A stretch of DNA of 64,000 bases from Melanocharis versteri (taxonomy: Eukaryota; Chordata; Aves; Passeriformes; Melanocharitidae): NCBI GenBank assembly GCA_013397845.1, contig VZTG01005243.1, positions 322,244-386,243 on the forward strand, given 5' to 3'. The notes beneath the pieces were generated by a model that made no database searches, was not told the origin of the DNA, and saw only the letters and a program-made list of their open reading frames with translations. Numbering within the stretch: the first letter of the stretch is position 1; each line of letters opens with the position of its first letter. A program made the translations under genes and the position numbers. This document shows, piece after piece, positions 51,034 to 61,446 of this stretch.

Positions 51034-51216
51034 GTGAATGAATTCCTTGTTTGGCTAGTGACACATGCTTAGCTTTTTTTTACCTATGGAACTGTCCTTA
51101 GCTCAATCCACAAATTTTCCCACTCTTACTCTTTCCAACTGCCTTCCCCATCCTGTTGCAGGGCATGAGAGAACAGCTGTGTGGGGATCAGTTGCCAGCA
51201 GGATTAAACCACAACA
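51034..51216 (+). mobile_element. 3' LTR of the same ERV, only the 3' third detectable
   Basis: Starting at GTGAATGAATTCCTTGTTT, this 183-base segment aligns with 49739-49918 of the 5' LTR. Both share an exact GTGAATGAATTCCTT, then similar ACCTATGGAACTGTCC / ACCCATTGAACTGTC and CTCAA blocks, and both finish GG-TTAAACCA-GACA/CAACA. The first about 395 bases of an LTR are not recognisable upstream, so the 3' LTR is truncated at its 5' side or replaced. Confidence 0.8.
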
Positions 51217-54200
51217 AAACCATTATTACTCTTCACTCACTTCAAGTACTTTCTCCTTCTCATCATACATCTTCATCATTTACCCAGTTTTGGACTGAGT
51301 GCTTTTGTTAAAGGGTTTATTATAGGGTAATTTGAAACAAGTATATTATTCTCACATTATGCCTAATTGCATTAGCTTCAGATGTGTCCTCTAAGTATGA
51401 TTTACATTTTGAAAGATGTCTAAGACTCTTTTCTATCATCTCCTTTAATGAGATCCAATCTCTGAGGCCTTTTTCTCTTTCTGACTTCTTCATTTTGTGA
51501 ATTTTCTTTCTCTTGGAGATACTGAATTTCTATGAAACCTCCCTGAGAATCTTTGACGCTAACAGTGAGATGGCACTAAATCAATAAAACACTAAATAAA
51601 ATAACCATAATTAATAGTATTTTCATTTCCTACCCTTTTTATTCCTTAAATCTCGAAGTGGTTTGCAAAGGAAGGCAAATATTATTACATTTAACTGATG
51701 AAAAAAACCAGAGGCAGAGACAGACCAAACATCCCGCATTAAATCCCAAATATCGTAGGGACAGTGAGACCCATTAGGAGAGAAGACAGGTTCCTGCCTG
51801 AGGTGATGGGGCTGCACAATAAAAACAGTAATAGACACCAACTTCATCTTTTAGCCTCTAACTTTCTCAGCACATTATTTTTTTTAAGCCATTCAGTAAC
51901 TGTTAATAGGTGACAAGCTCATCAAACCATTGAAATTATGTAACTTCCAAACCTGTCAGGTTGAAGAATTGTTCTTCCCACAACCCCATTACTTTTAGTA
52001 GCTACTTCCAAACCAGCTGCCTGTGTGGGAGCAATTGAGGAGTCACCTCAGCCAAACAACTCTTCCAATACACTCCTTCACAAGTATTAAGTCAGCAAGG
52101 CCTATTGGGTGACCATTTTTTGATTTGTGAGATCCTGGCTGGATTTATCACATCGTTCAGAGAAATTCACAGGTAATATCTGGAACATTTCAGGCCTCAA
52201 ACATTTCCAGGAAAAAGCCAAAAGGAGAAAACATTCACGTTATGGCGCAGAAATTCCAAATCTCAACGTCACTGAGTACACTGAGATTTCTCCACACCCT
52301 GTGCAGATGGTATGAATGACAAAGTGGGATTAATAACTGGGAATGCCACCGGCATCCACAAAAGGCAACATGACACTGAACAAGCACGAGGGAGACGCTG
52401 ACAGCGCCAAAAGGAACAGCTCTATTTCACAACCCTTATCTCACTGTAATTAATTTTGAAGCAAGCTATCTTTCCCCGCGACACTTCCGCACAACTCCCA
52501 GCTCAGAGAACGCGACCCCGGGAGCCTACCAAAGAAAGATGTAAAATAAGCTCTCCCGGGTCAAATTCCTCATGGCACGTGGTTTGATTACATAGGAAAG
52601 ATGCCCTGGTCTGCCTGCCTCAAGTTGTTTTAGCTGTTCAACAATTTTTGTTTCTGGGTAGATGCTGCCAGATTAACATAAACCCAAATGTGATCATTTT
52701 ACTCAAAATTTGTAAACAAACTAATAGCAAAGCAAACCATACTTATGAAGCTTCCTCCAACCCTGCCCTAACACCAATTTCCACACAGGTTTCTACATCA
52801 GTCTGCTTCTGAAATTAGTTTGAGTTAGCTTGTATAATGCTGAAAAATTTGGAAGGAAAATCCAAAGTCCATCTGCAAGCCTTAGGCCATGTTCACCATG
52901 TTACCAACACCATTTTTTCCAATTTACAATAACTTTCTGTTGAGCTGAGTGGGTATGCCAGACTTTCCAGGGCCATGACTCTCATGAATCACCTGTTGAG
53001 CATGAAAATGAGCATTTACCTATTATTTATGTATGCAAAATTACATTTCCTGCCTGTCTCCATGAGGCATGGTGTGACTCCTGGCAGCGATGTGTTTTTC
53101 AGGAGCTCCAAAATATCTTAAGGGCAAAAAGATCACATTTTATTTATATTTTTTTTCTCTTTCTCTAGATTATGTAAGAACAACTATTTCAAAGCATGCA
53201 ACACCGAAAGTGAGTGGAGGGAAGATAAAAATGGGAAAGGAGATAACAGCATAACTCAGAACCCTCACATGCTACATGAGATAAGCACAAAGCCCTGTGC
53301 CACCACAGCCCTTCCTCCAAAGCAAGGCCCATGAAAGACCCGGGGGGCCCCAAACTGGACCAACCCCACACTACCAATTTCCTTAGAAAATTCAGGTGGT
53401 CAGTCTAATCTCGGTCTTCTTTCACACTCATGGACAAACAGAAGCACAAATCAGGAGAATCAATCAATGAATATTCATGGCTGAACAAAACACCAACATC
53501 TCTCTTTTACCAATGACAAAAACATGAGGAGAACATTAAGAATGTCTGCAAAAGCTGAGATATAGGTCCTTGTCCTTCCTTTCCTGCCAAGCAGTAGCTT
53601 GTCTGGGACTGAACAGGTTTACAGGCAGAAAAGCACCAATCTAGATCCTGAAAAAAAGTGAAGATCAGTTTCAAGAGCAGCATCTGCAAGTACACAGTCT
53701 GTGTGTGAGCTTCTCTTGGCCATGAAAATCCAGTGTCAACCTGGCAGCTGATGACCCTCTTTATTTTCTACAATCCTCTAGAACACAGAAGTGCAAGAAT
53801 GAACATTCAGCTTCCTCAACCCATTATCTCAAACAGGCTAGGCTGTGTCAGAATTAGCAAAGCACTCAGGGCTGCATGCAGCCAAGCCCCCAGAAATACC
53901 AGGCAAATCAGATACAAGGAATATAAGGGGCAATGCCTTATTTTCTGCAGATTAATGAGTACAGAAGGGAAAAACAGGATAGTTTACATCCTCTTTCTCC
54001 TATTCCCTTAGAAGAACCACGGACCAAAGAAGAGAATTCATATTTACATCCTGTAAATAAATGAGAGGCCAATGCGTTCTTAGGCAATCTGCAGTATGAA
54101 ATAGCTTCTCTGGACAGCTTTCAGGCCTTATCAGTTTGGCAGAACTGTTTGATACACTTGGGACATGTGTTCCGGCTGAAGTGTGCCATAGGATGCTGAT

Positions 54201-55035
54201 AATTCACTCTGTCCCAATGTGTAAAACATTCTCCCTACCTCTGACACTCCACCAATGACATCCCCTTGATGACAGATATTTGTCCAGTTGCCCTGGTTTA
54301 AAAAAAGTCCCGTCTTCCAATACAACTCTTTGGTAAATGCACTGGGAAAACTAAATTATAAACGTCAACATTGTTCACTCAGGAAAAAAACCCAACCAAA
54401 AATAACCACGTAAACTTCTGTTAGATAACAACAATATCAGAAAAAGTCATGGTAAGAGATTGGCCAGGACATTTAGGATCACAACCTAGTTCTGATTCAC
54501 TCTTGTTTTGCTGAGTGATTCTGTACCTTCTGGGTGTTTCCCCATGTGTAGACTATAAATAAAGAAAGGTACTTTCATGGATCCCTTGGAGATCATAGTA
54601 TGAAAAGAGCTGGATAAGAGCTGTGCTATTACTTTTTTGCACTGAACTTCCCTGTTTTGCTTGATCTGAATTATCTCTCATTCACAAGTCATTATGTGGT
54701 GTGACTTGGAGGAGGACGCTGAGACTGTCTGTGGGATATTGCCCAAAGGCACAATATCAGAGCTCAGCCTGTTAAAAAAAAAAACAGATTCTAAGGGGAT
54801 AGAAGTACAACAGAGCTGTACTTCATTAACAAAAAACCATTGACTTGTACCTGAGAAAATCTGCTGGAAATGATCACAGTATTACCAGGAAAGTTATATT
54901 CACTGTGTACTCTTACTCCCCTTTTAAAAAATTAGTGAGATTGCATGACTACCTCTTCTTACTAGGAACTGGTGGGTGCTCAACACTTAGGAAAAACTGG
55001 CCTGAAGTTTTACATCACCATGTTTGGAAGGGAAG
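51217..55035. other. Intronic sequence, no gene recognised
   Basis: No exon or RNA gene was recognised. The 52420-52700 stretch carries a small cluster of CpGs (CCCCGCGACACTTCCGCACA, GAACGCGACCCCGGGAGCC) in otherwise CpG-poor DNA. A minus frame at 54131-54325 has a protein-like tail but no recognisable family. Confidence 0.5.
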
Positions 55036-55148
55036 GAGGGTCTTGTGGTTAGAAGACTGAATTCAAGACACCTGGCTCCAAATCCCATTTGGTTACAGGT
55101 CTGCCCTTGGTCTGGCACTGAAAGTTCTTTGGGACACAGATTCTCCTT
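55036..55148 (+). mobile_element. MIR SINE relic, plus strand
   Basis: The order is GGAGGGTCTTGTGGTTAGAA, CACCTGGCTCCAAATCCCAT, then GGTTACAGGTCTGCCCTTGG, TCTGGCACTGAAAGTTCTTT and GGGACACAGATTCTCC. This follows a MIR: tRNA-derived head (GTGGTTA...), the GGTTCAAATCCC B-box region, and the core (CTGTGTGACCTTGGGCAAG...CTCTGTGCCTCAG). It is strongly diverged and lacks the tail. Confidence 0.6.
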
Positions 55149-58100
55149 TCACATTTATTTGCAGCAATGGGCTTTAATTTCATGTGGCTCTCCATGCACA
55201 ACTTTAATTTGAGTTAAATTTGCAAGCAGTACACACAAATGTGAGCACTAGCATTCCTGAAGAAAGTGTCAATCTACTATGTTTCCATCATGTGCATCAA
55301 AATGCCAAGCACAAATTTCTCTATTTCCGACATCCTTGGAAAGATGAAGAGTAATAGTAAGATATTGAATAATATGATTCATATTCCTGTTATTAAAAAT
55401 AATTAAATATAGGGCTCTCCAAGAAGGGAAATTAGTGCAACTATGAAATTAATCAGTGAAGCTTCTGAAGTAAATGGATAGGTTATTACAGAGCAGCACT
55501 GAAGCAGGTTTAAGAGTTCTTTTCACAAACCTTTTTATGAAAAAAATGGATACTTCTCGATAAAATCGCATCTTCTCTACATTTTTACCATATATAAAGA
55601 AGAAAAAAAAAAAGACTTTCAATAGTCTTCATTATCAATTAAAACCCACCTAAAAATGAGGCCTATAAAATATTCACTGTTCTTACGACTAAGCAAGGAA
55701 ATGAGTTTTCCATCCTAAAGGGCTTATGCCATGGCAACAAAATTATCCTTCATATAAACCCAACAAAATCAATAGATTTACAGATAAACTTGTCTTCAGC
55801 TTCCTAGAAAGTTTCTGCTTCCCAAAGAAGGCTGATTTCCCTAAATGTTGCTGAACAGCTTCTCCCCTGGGACTGCACTATTTTTGCTCAACACAGTGAC
55901 AGATGCCCGTTTCTCCACCTGACTGACACTCCTGCCCCTCACGTGGTTCAGTACATTCCCAGCAGCCTCCCCACATCATTTTCCACCCAGGATGCTACAC
56001 CCAGGTTGATGAGAAACCCAACTCTGCAGAAACACTTCACAGCTAAATTCCCTCCCTTGTGCAATCCCAAGCAAGCAGATTTCCCATCGGGAACGCTGCT
56101 GGGACATGGGCATGGGTTCCTCTCCTTGACCCCACAATGGTGGCTGCTGTAAGAGCAGCTCAAGTCCCATCAGTGCCCCACGGCACACAGAGTGAGTGCC
56201 CACTTTATGGTACGTGTCTGTGCAGGTTTGATACGGTTCTTACACATCAGCCTCCTGCTCTTTGCAGAAAATGCCACTTCGGTGACACCCACCCCTGCAG
56301 AAGTGTCAGTTCACAGGGGAACGAAAGCTCCAAGCAGAGAAATGCCAGAGCTCTGGGCTCACAAGCACAGAGCTGATCCTTATTATCACACAGCCAAGCT
56401 GCAGCAACTCCAGACATCCCTAGGCTTCCTGCATCCATGCGAAGGAGATTTGCTATTAAAAGTACAGGTCTCTGGGACCACTGTCAGCCATTTTTCTTGT
56501 GGCCATGGCAGACCAGGGCTCTGCTTCCTCCTTGGAAGCCACATCTCAGGGCTCACTGTCCCCGGTAAATCCATCCCCACCCCTGACTGCTCCTTCCAGA
56601 AAGCACAAGCCTGTCCCCAAAAATACTGGAAGCAATCAGGCTCAAAATGTCTCAGTAGTTGAACCAAGGGAAACTCCACTGCACTCCATTAGCCAAATGC
56701 AGACTTAGTAGGGATGTTTATGTCTGAAGTCAAACATTTTTTCAGGTCCCAACTGCTGGGGGCTGATCCAACACTTCAAAACCTATCTGGAAAAATGGGA
56801 GTTTCAAAGAGCAGCCCAAATCAGGAATCAGAGCATAGAGCTCTCCTAGGTCCTGGTCAGGTCTCAGCTGCCTCAGCCAGGAACAGCCTCACTCCCAGAG
56901 CCCAGGCACCCTCCATCGCCAGGCAAGTAGAATAAAACATACATGGCAAGAAAGGGAAACAAACTGCTGTGACAGTACATTCCAACAGCTAACGCTGTCT
57001 TATGTTTTCCAGTATCAGTTTATGTACATACAGACTGTATACATATACAGATTTACAGACTTGTATAATACATGCTGTATTTCAGAATACTCATTATCAG
57101 CAAAGCAGTTATATAAAATATATATATATGGAAGGAAAATTAATGTCCTGCAAAAGAATACAGAACAGCCTAAATATACAAAGCTCATCACTTCAGCCCT
57201 TGTGGATGGGCCCATCTGGGACAGGTAGATGGCAAAAGACCTTCATCAGAGGTGAACCTGGTCCTCTGTGTAGTACAAAAACGCCCAGCAATCACTTCCC
57301 TCTCTGTCCTGGTACATTGGGTGCTTTGTTGTGTGGGGCTTTTTGGCTACTCCAGACTTGTTTCCTACACAGTCAGTTCCAAATCTCACTTCTCACAGAA
57401 TATGTGTGGATTGAAAGTGGATCCTTGAACAATCCCAGCCCAAGGAGCACCTCTCCTTTACTCTCTCTGACCCTGAAGAAGGGGAAGCTGGCACTGCTGG
57501 GACTCTACACCCAGACAAGATCTGGCACAGCAATAAACATCTGTGGCCACAGAGCTTTCTCTGGGTGACAAGATCTGAATGTCACCACGGGAGCAAGTCA
57601 GTCTCAAGGATGACACACGTAGGCTCCCACATCATTCCTGAATTATAATATCTTGCTGGGAGAGACAGAAGGAACAGATAGATAGATGCAAGTGGACAGT
57701 TTAAAACTGCTAATACTCAGGACTAGGGTCTGCTCTCTGCAGCAGCTGCAAAAGAGGGTATGAGGGTATCTGATCACTATGAAATACCAGGACTGGGGCT
57801 TAGCCTCTCTTAAGGCTCAACAGAGATGTATTTTTTCCACACTGTCCTGCTGGGCTCCTGGTTCAGGACAGAAGGAAAGCAAGCAAAAATTCTCAATTGA
57901 AATGCTATGCCTTAAAAGCTCAAAAGACCACCAGTGAACAGAGAGAACCCAAACAGTATTTATTTGCCTAAACTCTTGATTTTAAATTTTCTGATGAGTT
58001 CTCTGTGAACTAAAATTCAATATTTCTTTCCTTTTTTTTACTTCCTATACAGAGAATCCTTAAAGGAGGAAGGGAGAGCTCCAAAGTTTGCACTCATTGA

Positions 58101-59238
58101 TACTTTGCAGTGAAACTGCACACACAGAATATGCATGACAAGAGACCTTTAGAGGTGATTCTTACCCAGCATTCAAGTATCTTTTTAAAAGAATACAAAA
58201 AGACTCTTTCCTGAGACACTTTACCTGGAAAAGATTCAATTTTTCTGGCATCAGCATGAAAAAATGCAAACTCCCAGAGCAGTCCATGATGCAGCTCTCT
58301 GTAGGTAGGGCTGGGATGTACAAACCCACTCTGAAATTCTGCATTTACAGACCGCTGTTCACCCCAAAACACTCTCTGAACTGTAGCACTTACTGCTTAA
58401 AGTGCAACACCAACAGAACAGTGATGACTAAGTGGCAGAGATCCCAAAAACTTGGTCTAACCTCTATTACCACCTGAAATGTCATCTTAATCTATATTTC
58501 ACGGAAAAAACTTTGTCACCTTGATTCGGCCATTGGCATGCCTAGAGGAGCCAACACCAAAACCAAGTCCCCTGACCTGTGCACATAAATACGTGAGATT
58601 CACATAGGAGGTGGCCTCAGGTAAGTTTTATGAGGGGATGCAGATGACTGGAAATTGATTAAGCACAGGTTCAGATGGAAGAGGCTGCCCAGAGCCCACA
58701 AAGGCAGTGCTATAGGGTAGAAGAGCTCGTCATCCCTCTTCCCAAAACTCCATTTTGGAGATGGAGCCCACCTAGCAATTTGGGAGGAGGAACTGGTGCT
58801 AGTCACGGTCCCTGATTTGCAGATCATCTTTTTTTATTTGATTTTTGAACCCCTATGAGTCTCTCATGCAAAATGCATAACCACGTTTGCTCTTGCTGCA
58901 TCGTACTTGGCTTATTATTTATGGGCAGACTTTGCCTTTCCTCACATCAATAACCACTCACATCATGAGTAGCTATTGGTTAAATCAATGCCACTCACAT
59001 CAGCAGCTGCCTTGAAGGCGGATTCAGCTGACAGCCAGCCAAGCAGGGCTGGGAGCCTGTCTCTGCTCAGGTGCTTCATGAAGGACCACAAGCACTACAG
59101 AAAGGAATTGATAATTACAGAATGTGGCAGCTCCTGGGACGTGGGGTGGTGGAAAGGAGGCTGGAACACCAACATTTTCACTTGCTTTTCCTATCCAATT
59201 ACTTCGTGACTTAGTAGTTGTTTTTCTATGTCCTGTCT

Positions 59239-59314
59239 ATTTAGATCACAAACTCTGTAGGGTGGGAACTGTCTCTTACTACGAAGCTGAAGAAAGAAAT
59301 AAAGGCAAATAAAG
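59239..59314 (+). mobile_element. Possible L2/L3-type LINE 3' tail
   Basis: TTTAGATCACAAACTCTGTA, GGGTGGGAACTGTCTCTTAC and a later GAAATAAAGGCAAATAAA resemble the TAGATTGTAAGCTC...GGGCAGGGACTGTCT tail of ancient L2/L3/CR1-like LINEs. The match is short and old. Confidence 0.4.
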
Positions 59315-61428
59315 TAGGATTCCAGGATGAAAAATAAAAACAAAGCAGATGACACCCTCGGCAAGGCTCTGCTCAGCTGCTGATGACTGACATCATCACA
59401 AGATGGGTTGGCAAGTTAAGAACCTGGTTTTTAGTCTTTAAAGTCCCACATTTCTGTGTCAACAGTATTTTCTAAACACATGACACTACTGCTTCCCCAC
59501 AGAAACATAAAAACTGCAAGATGAATATAATCTGCCCATGCAAATGCTATGGCTCTTTTATTCTTCTTTCCCTCCTCCTTCTCTGTTCAAATATTTGTTC
59601 ATCAGACTTCCACACCAAGAGCTGGAAGCATGCCATTCTGCCCTTTTAATACTTTATGGAGTACTGCATTTATTTGCAATTATATTCTCCCAATAAAAAT
59701 TATGCTGCTTCAAAAAATCTTCCTCTAGTGAAATTTTATGTATTCTGGCTAGTTGTTTACTGCAGAATTTTTGTAATAAATTATTCTCACTTGCAGCCTG
59801 ACCTTCGCAATTTTCATAATACAACCAAAAAAAAGTGTACTCCTTCTGCAGATGTACATTCACAATCTGCTCATCCTCCCTTTACTCTGTACTTTGCAGC
59901 AAACAGATGCCAGTGAGGACAGCTGCTATACAAGCTCCTCAATAGACTAATCTGGCATCTTGAATGATGACACCTGAGCCTGGGATCCCAGGGAAATCTT
60001 TTATACTTCTTTACAGAAAACACACTTTTTTTTGGACTGAACACCAACAAGATAACCACACTGCACAAGCCTCGACCTAAAGATGTCTCCTGGTCTACCA
60101 TTAGTTCCCTATTAAAGATTCAGGCTCACTAAAAAGTGTAAATCACAGAATATTAAAGGTTTTTTTGTAGCCTACCAGCCGCTGAGGCTCTATGTACCAC
60201 TCCATGCACGATCCAAACTGGGAAATACAAAGCAATCCTATCATTTCCAGATAGAAATGGGAAGAGAAGGGGAGAGGAGGAAAGGACAGAGAGCTGGGAG
60301 CTATAGCAGTAAAGATACTTGCATTTCACATTTTGCAAAGTGGTGACTGCAACATTTCCACATTGTCTCTAGTTTCCTTACTTCCAAGTTTCCTTCATTT
60401 CTATTTCAAATTGAAGTAATAACCAACTTTTTAAAGTATATATTTCTAGTACTACTTATTTTTTCCACTTTCAGTGTCCAATTCTTCTTCTTGGACCTTC
60501 CTACCTGGGGGCTGTGTCTGACTCTAGAAAAAAGCATTTCTAATTGACACTCTTTGTCCCTAGAATCTTGCCTTGGCATTAAGAAAAGCCAGATCTAAGC
60601 TATGAAAACCAACCAGGATAAAATATATTGCTTAGCTACATGGACTCTGTAGGGAATGTGCTTCCTGCCCAAGTAGAGACAAAAGGCTGAATCATGGCTC
60701 AAATCACGCTACTGACATAAATGTTCTCATCTGGGCTCTCCTAGAGCACTTTCCTATGGATCTGAAAGCATTTTGTAACAAAATACGAGTTTTAGATTCT
60801 CAGAAAATTCGAATCACTCAATTGAGGACATTTAAGATCAATTCTGGGAAGAGAATTCAGGGTTTACTAATGCTGCCTTAGGTCACACTGCCTTCCAAAA
60901 AGCACAGTGACCCCTCAAAACCAAATTAATAGGCTTCATCGTTACTTTGTTCCATGTTCGTTATTTCTGGTAAAGGAAAGGGCATTTTTCAGGGAAATCT
61001 TGGGGTTAATTTGTTACATGCATCTTCTATGTCATGTTTTTTTTGGCAAACGATCAGTGAGCTCATTAATTTCTATATCTAACTTAGTTTCCGTTTCAAA
61101 GTACTATAAAACAGAAGCTACCAGACACTCATGCCAAAAAGTAAACATTAAAGAGAATGAGAATATAAATGGTCCCTTTTAAAATTGATTCAGATACAAC
61201 ATAAAGCAAAAGATCATCTTAAAACCAAATGCTCTTAAAATAAACAATGAAGATCTCCTTACCCCGTGCTTAGAGTAAGTATTTAAGCTAATGAGAGCTA
61301 GGAAATCAATGAGTGGATATTGAATTGCTATCCAGCCAGGCTTCAGACAGATTCTGGTAAACAAACACAAATCTAAAAATAAAAGTGATGGGGAAATCTT
61401 TTTTTCAGGAAATTGCACATTTATAAGC

Positions 61429-61446
61429 GGGGAGGGGGGGAGTGGG
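61429..61446 (+). repeat. G-rich run with G-quadruplex pattern
   Basis: GGGGAGGGGGGGAGTGGG meets the four-G-triplet rule with short loops. It is again on the strand opposite to CAMK1D transcription. Confidence 0.65.

Noticed and set aside
54131..54325. Minus frame with a protein-like C-terminal part
   Set aside because: Checked as a possible exon. No reliable acceptor/donor pair and no recognisable family.
56192..56662. 156-codon plus-strand frame overlapping four other open frames
   Set aside because: Open frames on both strands at the same place show a stop-poor composition, not coding. No protein similarity was recognised.
57002..57568. Longest open frame in the window (188 codons, plus strand)
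   Set aside because: No domain, biased low-complexity composition, start in an AT-rich TATATA region and no splice or promoter context. Frames of this length are expected by chance in 64 kb.
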